Positions 46,916 to 58,670 of a stretch of 64,000 nucleotides of DNA are shown piece after piece (positions within the stretch are counted from its first letter, which is position 1; the number at the start of each line of letters is the position of its first letter). A program made the position numbers and the translations under genes. The notes beneath the pieces are model-generated. The model was not told the origin of the DNA and did not search any database. It was given only the letters and a program-made list of their open reading frames with translations. Location of the stretch: contig WPIO01000029.1 of the NCBI GenBank assembly GCA_009760855.2, positions 4,184,001 through 4,248,000 on the forward strand, in the 5' to 3' direction. The DNA is from Cristatella mucedo (Eukaryota; Bryozoa; Phylactolaemata; Cristatellidae).

Positions 46916-47747
46916 TAATAGTAATAATAATAATAATTCACTTCATAAAGCGCCCTATGAGAACTCAATCTCTCTGTAGGCGCTTTACATTTACTTTAAA
47001 GGGAAATGCAATTGAATGGTAAGTAAAATCATGCTTGAAAAACAAACGAGATTAATAATATGGTTAGGGGTGACATGCACAGGGTCAACATGCAAATGTG
47101 GTTAGTGGCAGCATGCACAGTGTCAGCACGCATCAGCACATCAAAGACGAATCACAGGGACCCACTAAATGCTGTCCTAAATAGGTGTGTTTTTAGGTTC
47201 CTTTTAAATGTGGTCAGGCAGGTCCGGGGATGTTTTGACGCAGGTCGCAAGGGAGTTCCAGGCTTTGGGAGCATATGAACTACATGCAGGGTCTCCAAAG
47301 GATTTAAGGTTTGTATGAGGTATTTCTAGGCTGTTGGATTCCGAGAAGCAGGTGGTACGATGCTTGGCCTGATGGGATAGTATATCTGACAGATAGGCTG
47401 GAGCCATAGAAGGAAGGGACCTAAAAGTGAGCGACAAAACCTTGAAGTCAATCCGTTGCTTGACTGGTAGCCAGTGCAGGTCGACGAGAAGTGGAGTAAT
47501 GTGGCAACTGCGACGCTTACGACAGGCAAGACTAGCTGCAGAGTTTTGCACGAGCTGCAATCGCCTGATCGCACATGCTGGTAGGCCAGTAAGCAGTGAG
47601 TTGCAGAAGTCGAGACGGGATGTCACGAATGCATGAAATAACTTGGACGTGGTATCTTTATCTAAACAAGCCCAAATTTTAGCAATGTTATGAAGCTGAA
47701 AATATCCGGATTTGACTGTGGAGCTGATATGGTCGTCTAATGCATCG
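46916..47747 (-). mobile_element. Nested L2-type LINE 3' end, minus strand
   Basis: The minus strand is open for 140 codons (47626-47204), with upstream in-frame sequence (SGYFQLHNIAKIWACLDKD) to about 47745. Conserved motifs are VTSRLDFCNSLLTGLP, HITPLLVDLHWLPVKQRID and SFGDPACSSYAPKAWNSLA. The 3' end has the full tail GTAAAGCGCCTACAGAGAG, TTCTCATAGGGCGC and TTATTATTATTATTACTATT. It is the best-preserved L2 3' end here, inserted head-to-head into an older L2. Confidence 0.88.
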
Positions 47748-48275
47748 ACTTCAAGGTCGAGTCACTCATTTTAGGGCCCATCATTCTTTGGCCGGAGCGT
47801 ACCTATCAGACCTTCTGCATCATTTGGCTAAGCATAGTACCATCAGCTTTTCAGAATGTGTTTACTTACTCGTACCAACTTTAAATTCTTTGGAGGCCGA
47901 GCCTTTAGTTCGTATAGTTTCAAAACCTGAAGCTGACTTCTGAACTGCCTCATGCCATCCCTTGACATAATCACATTTCTTAGGAAACTGAAAACGCCTC
48001 TGATTATGAGAACATTTGCCAAGCCCCTGTGATTTGTACTTAATGTGGGTGTGTGTGTGCTGAAACTGTGCATACTGCCACTAACAACACGTGCATGCAG
48101 ACCCTGTGTGTGTCACCCCGAACTACGTAATTTTTGTTGTTTATTGAGCCTGCTGTCACTAACCATCCGATCGTGTTTCGTTTGCAGTAAATGCAAAGTG
48201 CCCTGAATTATATTCAGTTCTCTGAGCTTATTTTATCAAGTATATAATAATTAATATTATTACTATTATTAGCAA
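47748..48275 (+). mobile_element. L2-type LINE, right part of the split copy
   Basis: It continues the interrupted C-terminal block (AYLSDLLHHLAKHSTIS) and runs through the 3' region to a decayed tail (TTCTCTGAGCTTATTTTATC) with ATTATTACTATTATT. It directly abuts the TATA-bearing segment, as its counterpart at 25490 does. Confidence 0.8.
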
Positions 48276-48848
48276 CTTACTGTTACCGTTGGGTATTAAC
48301 TCAAATTACAGCAAATTGTAAAAAGCTGGGATAGATATCAAGGAATCATTAGATAGAAGTGCTATTTAGGTTTACGTTTTATTTACATAATTTTAAGTTG
48401 TTCATATTGTTATTTAGGGTTTTGTAATGTTTATTTAACGATTCGTGTATTTTAAATGTGCCTACAGAAATTCATAACCACTACACTTGCATGTGTGTAC
48501 GCAGAATCTTTATTTATAATAGTAAGACATTTGCCAAGTGCCCATGGCATTTGTCCCAGATCGATATATCGTCTGAAGCACTGCTAACGTTGTCGGACAA
48601 ATTCAGTTAGGTTTACATAAAAACTACTTACATGCATGTGTTAGCTTTTTATTAATGCAGTTGCATGTTTGAATTATGCAGGCTTGACGATAAAAGCAGC
48701 ACTTAATAGTGAATAGTGCCACAGTTGCTCAAGCTACTGCAGCTATACAAATGTACATGTACGTGGGAATCTTGATTTACGAATTTATTTTCGACTTTAC
48801 GGCTGTTGTGAAGTGCATGCCGATCCATAAACTGCTGCTCATAAAGAG

Positions 48849-48856
48849 TATATATA
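48849..48856 (+). promoter_or_regulatory. TATA box candidate
   Basis: TATATATA about 30-35 bp before CAGACACCG, conserved at 24872-24879 (minus) in the inverted paralogue with the same spacing to the intron donor. Confidence 0.45.
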
Positions 48857-48886
48857 GCTTGTGCAGACACCGTTTTCTGTGCTCGC

Positions 48887-49033
48887 ATGCTGCTCACGCA
48901 ACACGTAAGTATCTCTCCCAAGTTTTGCGTGCGTCTTTTGTACTTGCAGCTTCTACTGCTGTCGATTTGCCAGTGCAAAGTAGTCGCATACCTTGAGCCG
49001 TTAAGGCAAAATAATTTCTGGCTAAGAAGCTAG
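48887..49033 (+). CDS. Candidate micro-gene: 33-residue secreted-type peptide, two exons
   Basis: The ATG at 48887 is the first ATG after the TATA box. Six codons (MLLTQH) run to the donor at 48905, and after removal of 48905-48949 the frame continues LLLLSICQCKVVAYLEP to TAG at 49031-49033. The result looks like a signal peptide plus a short tail. The paralogue keeps the intron and a similar hydrophobic reading but lacks the ATG. It could be a real short secreted peptide, a 5' leader exon of a longer transcript, or chance. Confidence 0.3.
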   Translation: MLLTQHVSISPKFCVRLLYLQLLLLSICQCKVVAYLEPLRQNNFWLRS

Positions 49034-49299
49034 CAAGGTATGCCAACTAGCTCAGAGCTGTTTGAAATAGGGAGTGTCTCTGTGACCTTCTCTCTGCCCT
49101 CCCTCGGGCTTTGTTCCGACGTGACTTTCTCTAAGCGAAGCTGCTCAAGAAAAGGAAGAGCTATGCTTGTGTGTTCGTTTGTGTGCCTATGTGAGTTTGC
49201 ATATGTGTTCTGGCTATTTAATGTTTGTCTACCGTACTAGCTGAATTTTCTCTTCTTTGTTAATGATTGTCGTTCTTCAATCAATCAAATAAAATATAT

Positions 49300-49930
49300 T
49301 AGATGCCGTTTGTCATCCTTCATCATGCAAATTGTACGTGCCCTCTTCGTTCATTGTCATAAACGATACCGTAGCGACGTCTTTAGTTATCCAAATGACT
49401 GGAGTTCACATTAGCTTTAAGGTGGGTATTCCCTCATGCTTGTATTGTACAGTATAAACAGAGCCTGCTAATGCATAAGAATCCTAATTTAAATTGTTTA
49501 CAGATTTATATGATAACTTTGATCTGATAAGCTTTCGAGTAGAGAAGAGAAATATTATACATTCAAGAGTTGATATCAGAGGTAAGTGGTACAATGCAAG
49601 GGGGAGGGGCCATAGGCAGCTGCCGTTACACATGCCCGATGGTTTTACTTCTGTGTGTGGCACGTGCGTGCGTAAATCAAGTTCATTGCATGTCATGAAT
49701 TAGTCAGTATGATAAAAAAGGAACGGTAATCGCCACACATATGTTAGGTTTGTTAGTTTACCGATGCAAATGTGGTGGCCAACTCCTATCAATTCGTTCC
49801 TTGTATTGGTCCCTGAATGGATTCCAAGAGAAATGGGAATAATGAAAAAGTTAGATCATGCATATAGAGCTTTGAATTTGTGCCGTGCGTTATGCTGTTT
49901 TTGAGTATCATACAAAACTTATGTGATGAA

Positions 49931-50026
<96 letters not shown>

Positions 50027-51060
50027 CGCTCAAGTGACTAAAGAAGCAAATGAAGACTCGGCGGTTGCTACGGAGACAATTTTTTCAGCACACCCGAAAC
50101 ATGTAACCGTTTTTGTTAGTCGCTCGATAGCTGACATAATTGATCACAGATAGCAAGGGCACATTGCTCAATCACAGATAGCAAGGGCACATTGCTTAAG
50201 CCATCAAAGTAAGAATGGAAGCCTCGGAAGTATGCACAATTTAACGAATGCTTCTTCTTTTAGTTATGGATTTGGCTGAGGACGATACGGTGATTAGCTT
50301 GTCAGATTATGTCGCAAGTAAAGTGTTTGCGACTCGAATAGCTAAACCTCCGGCGTCCAATAACTCCTAATAATAACCTTAAAGCACACTATCCGCCCAG
50401 AGTTTAACTGAGAGAATAAGGAGGCCAAAGATGCTGCTTTTGCAAGGAATTCGAGATCTATTTATCTGGAATAACCTTCGTAAAGCCACAATGGCAAGGT
50501 TTAGAGGTCCCAAGTTTAAATAACGAGTATGCAATCAGAGGAAACATCGTTTATTGCATTCTGATGTGCTGATTAAGTTTGTATTGTGATACAAATCTCA
50601 CCAAAGGAATAATAACATTGTTCCATGTATGTCGATTCTTAACCGCAATTAGTAATGGCCATTTGTGCGATCCTCTGAGCTGCGGATTAAGCAGATGAGC
50701 TTGGGCAGAAATGCACAGCTACCTTTAGTTAATTTGCTTCTGATAAACTCAGTATTTCGTTGCTTTCACAGTTGAGTCATGATTAGAAAAATAGAAGTAC
50801 TTTGCACCGCATTGAAATGGGACATTAAGAGTTAACCTGGGATGCAGTAATATCCCCGAAATTAAAAGCATTCTTTCAAGCACTAATTTAGGTTTATGGC
50901 CTCAATCGGTTGCTGAGGATGCATGAAATCACAAGCACCTGCATGCGTGGTCATTGATGGTTATGTTCTGCTCTATTTGGGCTTTCAAGTGCATTGCCCA
51001 GATTTTTATTCAGGTCATGTGTTTAAGCCGGCTTGAAACCCTGATGGGTATGCTACAACT
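49300..51060. other. No recognisable gene; TA tract and a 28-bp tandem duplication
   Basis: A (TA)n tract lies at about 49933-50025. A 28-bp unit starting ATCACAGATAGCAAGGGCAC is repeated twice in tandem at 50143-50198 with one mismatch. Otherwise no conserved frame or window repeat was seen. Confidence 0.5.
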
Positions 51061-51084
51061 CTAAATGCATTTTCTCACGTGGTC

Positions 51085-51400
51085 ACAAAGGCCAGCTCAA
51101 AGTTCCTAGTCCAGGCTCGGCTGCCAAGCTAACCACCAATAAACGCAGATACTGCAGCACTGAGAAAAAGGCACATATTTGTATCGATTTCTCAGCTTAT
51201 AAAGTCGTTAGATGGCGATTGTGGTGCTTCAAAGCGAGCAGCAAGTATATGAATTGGGATATCATGACCCAACCTAAGTCCCATGCCAAATCATACAAGT
51301 GAACCCGTTTTGAACTTTGTGCCTTCTCTACTTACTAGGAAAACGTCAGTATCGAAGTTTACTTAAGTCAAGTAGTTCATTTCATTGATAAGTAATTAGG
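51085..51400 (+). repeat. Repeat pair S, copy 2
   Basis: Direct homologue of 31060-31420, diverged by many substitutions and small indels. Non-coding. Confidence 0.7.
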
Positions 51401-52431
51401 AATTTAATTATTTATTAGATGGTAACAATTTATTCTACAGCTTTGGCAAATGGTTTGGTGGGGTCATCCTTAAACACTGACTCTGGCTGGTTCCAAGACT
51501 TGCAATTCTTGCCTGCCTCAGAAATTGATAATCGTTTTCAATAACTAAATTTCTACCGTGGTTACAAAGTGTAATTTTATACTGCAGAAAACTCAGCGTG
51601 TACTTTTCTAGGTAACTTAATTTGCAGGTCTTAAACAGAGGCATGAACTAAATTTCTAAGACGACAAGTTAAACTGCAACTATTCTGCATTTGTAGAGGA
51701 CAAGGATTGAGATACCGAAGGGATTTGAAAGACTGCGGCAATAGCAGGTAATGCAAGGACAGTTTTAGCTCAAATACTATTGCTCAGCATTGTTGCTAAT
51801 TAATCGTCTCGATGTGAGTACTGATAAGGCGCGTACTGCCAAATCAAAACTTGTCCGAACTGATTTGCAGCTAAACTGTCCCCTTGCGGAAATTGTTCTC
51901 CGACATCGACATCTATCTTAATGGATTAGAGGTACAGGTTTTCGAATGTATACAAATCCGTAGCTTTTTATACTTCCCAGTGGCAGGTTGCATTCATTAC
52001 GCTACGCCAAACAGAGAAGCTCCTTGTATAGATTACAAAGCTCTAAAGCACTAAACAGTGACAATCGAGATTTAGATTCGTGATCTGTAAATGGTTCCTA
52101 GGCAAAGTTTCCTAATCTGACCCGATGCATGTTCCTACATTTACATAACCCGTAGTGTATTAAAACAGGCTGTATTCTCAGCCATGCTGTGGCTATGCTG
52201 TGAAAAGTTGTCAACTTACGCACAATATATCTACTTTATTGACTACAATAAGGGCATGGTATATACGACCGCATCAAACTCTTTTGAAAAGAGCTCAGGT
52301 TGTATGTTGCTATGTAGATTATGCTTCATACAGGGCTCTCTTGAAAGTAAACGTTGAGCCTGAAGGATTTCGGAATGAATTTCGCCTGAATTTACCAAAC
52401 AATAATTTGTAGAACTAGATTTCCAATAGCA

Positions 52432-52681
<250 letters not shown>

Positions 52682-53195
52682 TATATACGTACTTGCATAA
52701 GCAAGAAGCTTTACAGTGTGCACATTTTTCTGTCCGCCTTGGTCGATGCAGTACAGTCATCAACCTCGTATGCAGTCAGTGCTAGAGAGCTGTAGGGAGT
52801 GTAAATAAATCGGCAAGTGGTAGGAATAATTGTCTACCATATTAGTGTTATGCTAAGAAAAGATCTTGGAGGAGCGTCATTTTATGATACATTTTACTCT
52901 GATTCTACAATTTTGAGATACAATTTAATGTACTATAGAGCTTAAAAGTTCCTACTTAGTAAACCATGCAGTGCGGTACTGCTATAGGGGTCAGACTATT
53001 GAATTCAAAAATCTTCTCCCTTGATAGCAATCATTGACGAAATCTTGACCAACATATTCTTTCCGAAAATCTTTCGATAAACTGAAGATTGAATTAATAT
53101 TATATTTGCTTGTAAAGAAAACAGCAGCAAATTTCCGTTTTAACTGGTTGTTTTCTAATTATCTTGTAGTTTTTAAATTGTAATAAATAAATAAA

Positions 53196-53344
53196 ACAAT
53201 AATTTATTTACATGTACCCCCAAGAGACCTTAATCTCCTCTCAGGTGCTTTACATATGCCGCTGAGCTTGAGCCTACGACCTCAGCTATACATTGTCGGG
53301 TAGAGCATTTTAACCGCAGAACCAAACCAACTCGGCAATCATCT
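53196..53344 (-). mobile_element. tRNA-derived SINE, family 2, copy 3
   Basis: Same head and L2-like tail as the 34.8 kb copy, with GGCTCAAGCTC in place of the B box and TTAAGGTCTCTTGGGGG in the tail. Orthologous position in the unit. Confidence 0.6.
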
Positions 53345-54052
53345 TAAAATTAAAAACAGCCGTGTATTCCCTTTACCTGAGCAGGGAGGCCAGGAGAGCA
53401 ACAGCGACCTAGTGAGGGTAGGCACCGCTAGCTAAAGTACATAGGTATGCTACAAGTTTTCAATTAATCTTCGAATATATATATATATATATGTATATAT
53501 AATAATATCTATAGGTATATTTGAAAAGTAAAAAATTACTGACTTCCAAGGCAAGCATCGTTACAAAGTTTATATATTCAGCCATTTCCTAGCCGAAACT
53601 GCACGATCAAATACCGTCTACGTAGCCTCTCGAAGAGCAGTTTGAATATGAATGATCCTGCCAATCTAGTAGGATGAGGAATTATGTATGCTCAGTTCCA
53701 AACTTTACCCCTAAATTGCATGTACATTTCATAGGCACCTAGCTAGCACTTCCTGCTTATATTCCTTGGTATCGATATGGGTTCATCAATGTAAATTTTC
53801 TCATTCGCACTAGAATGCAGCTGAATGGTTCAACGAATGCATGTATCTAAAAGTTATATTGAGGTTAATTTAAAATTCTCATACACTACACGAGTCGGAC
53901 TGTGACACGGTAAATAGGCATGTTCCTGTATCAAGCTCTTTAAAACGTGCATGCACACCGTGACTAGTTGGCTTACGCTTATGGTCTGTTATGCATTTTG
54001 TGCATACGCCTTCTTGCAAGTAACCGAACTCAATTTGTTATCTCATTTTCAG

Positions 54053-54130
54053 TTATGTGAGTTTTTGGTATGTACATTTTGGGAACAGGAGCCATGCTGA
54101 TCAGATGGGAGTACCGTAGGAGGCGATACG
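54053..54130 (+). pseudogene. 78-nt transmembrane exon, copy 6 (one stop)
   Basis: Acceptor TTTTCAG, donor GTGAGCG, 78 nt. The second codon is TGA, followed by VFGMYILGTGAMLIRW and EYRRRRY. Splice sites are intact. Confidence 0.55.
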
Positions 54131-54832
54131 GTGAGCGATAACACTGTGATTTCCCTTAGCAACTCTTGCTTATAGCTTTGAAAGTTACTGATGACATCAG
54201 CAAGTATAACTACTTAACCAAAAAAGATTTATATTGCAAAAAATGCAATTGTTGTGTTCAACTTAGAAATGCAATTGTGGCTCGTCCGATTGGCTGTGGC
54301 TATCGTAGGTTTGGCACGGTGAAACTCTTCAAAAAGATAACGAGTTCTCTGATACAATCTAGACCTTAATACGCCAGCCAGTGCTTCTATAACACGATCA
54401 TTCTTTTGCGCTTCCTGTACCATATACCTTCTCTTCAGCGATCTTGTCACCACTTCCCCTTCAATTAATAGCTTGCTAATCTAAATTAACGACACAGAAT
54501 AAATAGAGAAAATTAAACGCACAAATACATCTATTTGCAATTAGGGTTACACTTTGGAGATTTGCTTTGGTAAAGTGCTACGAGAGCCCAAGAATTCGCT
54601 CGGATTAGTTTAAAGCACTTTGCGATGCAGAGGAGAATGATAGCTCACTTGATTTCATGACATATCAGTTTTCCAACATTAAATATAAATTGTCAATAAC
54701 GGAAGACATAGCTAACATAGCTGTCTGGCCTCATTGTGATGCTAATATAAGAAGTGAATATATGTGGTCGCTTCAAAGATCAAATGTTGTCCTATTTGCC
54801 TTTTCTTGCATCTTCTAGAGTGCTCACTGCAG

Positions 54833-54879
54833 CGACATTCATAGCTACAAACCGTATGCTATGGCTTACTCGGGAAGAT
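54833..54879 (+). pseudogene. 47-nt exon, copy 8
   Basis: CTGCAG, 47 nt, GTAAGT, open frame TFIATNRMLWLTRED. Confidence 0.52.
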
Positions 54880-55915
54880 GTAAGTTCATTAGGGTATGGC
54901 AGCTTTAAGTGCACCGACTTTTACCCTTGAAGAAGGGAATAGGTGTGCTCCATATTTAAATGCAGTCTCGATTTTTGCAGCTTCGTTCGTGTGCCCAATA
55001 TGCAATTACAAAATTCAATATCACTTTAGAACTATGTCTTCTGACTTTTACACATTCATTATTCGCCTGCTTGAGTGTCGAGCATGGCGGCATCAAGTTT
55101 TCACAGAGCTGATTGAAGAGGCAGGCTTGACTCGGTGGATAGGAGCTGAGATAAAGGCCTGTTAATGATACTGCTAGCTTCCTAATCAAAGCCACATTCA
55201 CGTCTATACATCTTTTTTTATTTTGCCATTCGTTACACAAATTTACTTAGCATGGTTATAAGCAACAAAAGAAGCCGGTATGTGGCTGACATCAGAAGCC
55301 TACGTTCGATTTGTATGCCGTTTTAAAGCTTGCCACAATAACCCAGATGCAAAAGTTTGGAAGTTGTCATGTTTTTTGGTTGCTCATAGGAACCCGAGAC
55401 TGTTAAGGTCAGAGATTTTTGAGGAGGAACGTGGACCTAAAGATAAGTGTAGTAGCATCTCTGCATATTACCTGCAAAGTTAATAGCTCCAGCATAGGTA
55501 TGTCTTACAAAGATCCCTCTTACTTTGTAAAATGTTAACATTTCAACAAAAATCCTAAAGTGACTCTTTGTCAACACCATTTTTCGCACCAGTGTTTTCA
55601 AAACATTTTAACTCAGAAATCTACCAAGCTTAGTTGACATACCTCAGAGTTTACTTACTGTGAGACCACAGCCGCTTCCACTCATTTACCATACTTGTTG
55701 CTAGTTGGCAAAAAGCAGATGCCAGCTGAGTGCGACTGAGAAGCAAAATGTTAAACTCATTGCTTACTGCAGTAGACTGTATCAACCCCTTACTTCTTTC
55801 AGATTACATCAACACTGCCCATTCAGGAAGAAGCAAGCCGGATAGAAGGTGCATAATAAACAAGTGAAAACCAGAGAGCCGATGGTTGACTGGGCATGAT
55901 CTTGCAGCAGTTTAG

Positions 55916-56078
55916 TTTGGTTGCTTTCGTCCACTGCTAAGAACGTAAGCCGACGAGCAACGCCAGCAGTTTATTCGACTGAGCACAGATTAGGTGCAAG
56001 AAGAACTTTCGTCCAGCTGATGTTCATTCTCACTCAAGCTTCTGCAGCCAGCAGCTCTAGATCGCTTTCACTCTATTA
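55916..56078 (-). mobile_element. Truncated LTR of the gag-like element
   Basis: It begins with the usual left flank and TTTGGTTGC, then breaks off near 56078 where the next composite unit starts. Confidence 0.45.
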
Positions 56079-56174
56079 CTGAACCAGGAGGTCCGGGTAG
56101 CACCAGCGACCTAGTGAGGGTAGGGAACGGCTAGGTAAAGTACATAGACATGTTACAAGTTTTTAATTAATCTT

Positions 56175-56218
<44 letters not shown>

Positions 56219-56307
56219 CATATGCATATAACAACGGTAAGTATGTTGGAAAAGTGCAAAATCTACTGCCTTCCGGTCAAGCATCGTTACAAAGTTTCTA
56301 TTTTCAG

Positions 56308-56471
56308 CCATTTCCTACCCAAACTGCACAGTCAATGACCATCTATTCTTCTTCGGGAAGAGCAGTGATAATACGAATGACCCTGCTGATCTAGTTGGTT
56401 TGAGGATTAATTGCTCATGCTCACTGCCAAACGCTAACCCTCAGTTGCCTGTACATTTCATAAGCACCTAG
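56308..56471 (+). pseudogene. Candidate Cys-rich extracellular exon, second open copy
   Basis: Follows TATTTTCAG. The frame is open from YPNCTVNDHLF through RINCSCSLPNANPQLPV to TAG. Close to 35194-35333, with Phe replacing one Cys. Both copies are free of shifts. Confidence 0.35.
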
Positions 56472-56781
56472 CTTGCACTGCTTGCTTATATTCCTTGGTA
56501 TTGATATGGGTTCATCAATCTAAATATTTTTATACGCACTGGAATGCAGCCGAACTGTCAAGGAATGCGTGTCTCCAAAAGTTATATTGTGGTTAATTTA
56601 AACTTATGATATCCCATAGGAGTCAGACTGTGACACGGTGAGTAGGCTTTACCCTGTATCAAGCTTCTTTTAACGTGCCTTTACACCGTGACTAGTTGGC
56701 TCAAGCTTATGGTCTTTTATGCATTCTGTGCATACGCCATCTGAAAATAACCAAACTCGATTATTTCTATCTCATTTGCAG

Positions 56782-57136
56782 TCATGTGCATTTTGGGTGC
56801 TTACCTACTTCCCATCCGAGCATCACTGCGTCCCGACTACGCTGCCTCCCTTCGCTGGCCTCGTCGCTGTCGCTGGGCTAGGGGCGAGACGAGCGACAGT
56901 TTCATTTAACTTCTTTATAACAGTATCGTATGCAAATGTAAAGCGCCTAGAGAGAGATTGAGTTCTCTCAGGGCGCTTTATCAAGTGTGTTGTTATTATT
57001 ATTATTATGAGCAAAACAGTAACGGGGGACTGAGCAGAACAGCTGGCGGGCCTAGTTAAATTAGACTGCAGGGGGACGTGGGGAATGATACATGGAGCAC
57101 TGCTCCTTGTCCGGGAATACCAGCAGAGGCAATATG
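56782..57136 (+). pseudogene. 78-nt transmembrane exon, copy 7, interrupted
   Basis: The first part reads MCILGAYL up to about 56808. The second part resumes at about 57085 with GALLLVREYQQRQY. The donor GT has become GG. Removing the inserted block would leave the usual arrangement, as judged against copy 5. Confidence 0.6.
56809..57085 (+). mobile_element. GC-rich head plus L2-type tail inserted in the exon
   Basis: The block starts with a GC-rich stretch holding a CTGTCGCT / AGCGACAG inverted pair, continues to the tail GTAAAGCGCCTAGAGAGAG, TTCTCTCAGGGCGCTTTATC and TTATTATTATTATTA (to about 57007), and ends with about 75 bp of other sequence. It is either a 5'-truncated L2 or a third SINE type using the L2 tail. 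Confidence 0.6.
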
Positions 57137-57602
57137 GGAAGAGCTAATGCGAGGTTTTCTCGTAGCAACTCTTAATAATGGCTTTGAAAGTTTCTGATGA
57201 CATAGGCAAGAATAACTACTTAACTGAGAAAGGAGTTATTTTGAAAAAAAGCAATCGTCATATTTAACTTAGAAAGTGATCGTGGCTCGTTAGACTGGCT
57301 TTTCTATTGTAGGTTTGGCTGTGTGATATTATTCAAAAAAAGCTGCACTCTGTTTCCATCTAGACCTTACTACACAAGCCGTTGCTTCTATATCACAATA
57401 ACTATTATGCTTCCTGTGCAATCTACCTTCTTTTCAGTGATCTTGCCACCAATCCCCTGTCAATGTTGATTAGCTATCTTATATGGACAACACTTTAACG
57501 ATACACAGAAACCAAACACACAAATACATCTATTTGCAATTAAGGTTACCCTTTAGAGTTTTACTTTGGTTAGATAGCTCGACCTTATGTGATAGATAGC
57601 TC

Positions 57603-57648
57603 ACCCTAAACCCTAAGCCCGAAACGACAAACCCTAAGCCCTAAACCA
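57603..57648. repeat. Telomere-like CCCTAA/CCCTAAA cluster
   Basis: Several CCCTAAA and CCCTAAG words (ACCCTAAACCCTAAGCCC, then ACCCTAAGCCCTAAACC) are packed within 46 bp, next to the module's usual TTAGGGTTA-type word. Too short and irregular to be a true telomere. Confidence 0.7.
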
Positions 57649-58143
57649 TTAATAAGTGCGAGGTGTGATAAGCCCCTAACAATTTGCTCGGATTGGTTCA
57701 ACTCACTTCGCCATGCAGAGTAGGAAGATAGCTCATTATATTTCCGTATATACCAGCTTTTAATATTCAATTTCAATTATCTATAGCAGAATATTTGGCT
57801 AAGAAAGCTCTCTCCCTTGATTGTGATGCTAATCTAAGAAACAGAATATTAGAAGCTTGAAAGACCAAATCCAGCTCTATTTACTATTTTTGCATCTTCT
57901 AGTGTGCAGCTTTTGCTCATTTCCTACTCTTGTGTGCTAGTTTGCAAAAAGCCGATACCAGATGAGTGTGACTAAGAAGCATAGTGATACATCTATTTTT
58001 ACCCGCAGTAAACCGTATCTACCCTGACTTCATTCAGATGGATTCAATGCCTGTCCAGGAAGAGGACGAAGAAAGTTAACTCTTTTAAATGTATGAAAAC
58101 CGTATAGCCGATTGTTGATTGGGCATGATCTCGCAGCAATTTA

Positions 58144-58440
58144 GTTTATTTTCTGTCGCACACTGCCTATAACTTCGGCCGACGAGCAACACCACTGGTT
58201 TACTGACTAAGCACGAAGCCCGGGAAGGTCATCTGCCGTCCCCCAAACGTTCATCCTCAACTCAGCTTCTATCGTATGCCGTTCAGAAACGGTGAACTCT
58301 GATTCGTTACTGTTGTTGCGAATGCCTAGCATTAGGCAGGCTGCACTTCGATAGGCTAGTCGGTGTTCGGCAGAGCCATCCAGACTAACACAGTCAACGG
58401 CAACAATTGGGCTCATCACGGCAATAGGCTGTAACACTGG
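58144..58440 (-). mobile_element. Solo LTR of the gag-like element
   Basis: A single repeat begins with the left flank of the left LTR (GATTGTTGATTGGGCATGAT) and ends with the right flank of the right LTR (the block with TTTTTACCATTC and TTTTTTATTGAATTAA). Its body resembles the right LTR. No internal region is present. This is the expected product of LTR-LTR recombination. Confidence 0.65.
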
Positions 58441-58594
58441 AAGTGGCTCCAATTCAACAAAACGACGAGGGATTTCACCAGTGTTGTGTAACGTATTTTT
58501 ACCATTCTAGGTTTTTTATTGAATTAAGTATAAATTAATTATTGAACAATTTTAAAGATTTTGATATTTCAATTTTACTCTGTTGCAGCTACTG

Positions 58595-58670
58595 TAAGCT
58601 TCTAGAATGAGATTCAGTTCTCTTAGGGCACTAAATCAAGTACATTATTATTCCTAATATTATGGAATCC
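58595..58670 (+). mobile_element. L2-type 3' tail remnant
   Basis: AGATTCAGTTCTCTTAGGGC, then TATTATTCCTAATATTATGG. Equivalent to the remnants at 6190 and 10310. Confidence 0.5.

Larger units (their letters stand above)
48276..49300 (+). repeat. Inverted paralogous segment with TATA box and short intron, copy 2
   Basis: Reverse-orientation homologue of 24310-25489. TATATATA is at 48849-48856, a 45-nt intron at 48905-48949 (GTAAGTATCT to TACTTGCAG), and AATAAA near 49289. All of these lie in the same order and spacing as in the other copy. Confidence 0.55.

Noticed and set aside
54896..55165. 89-codon opening after the 47-nt exon
   Set aside because: Equivalent sequence in the other composite copies (3425, 7110, 22570, 36500) does not hold the same frame, so it looks like an intron that happens to be open.
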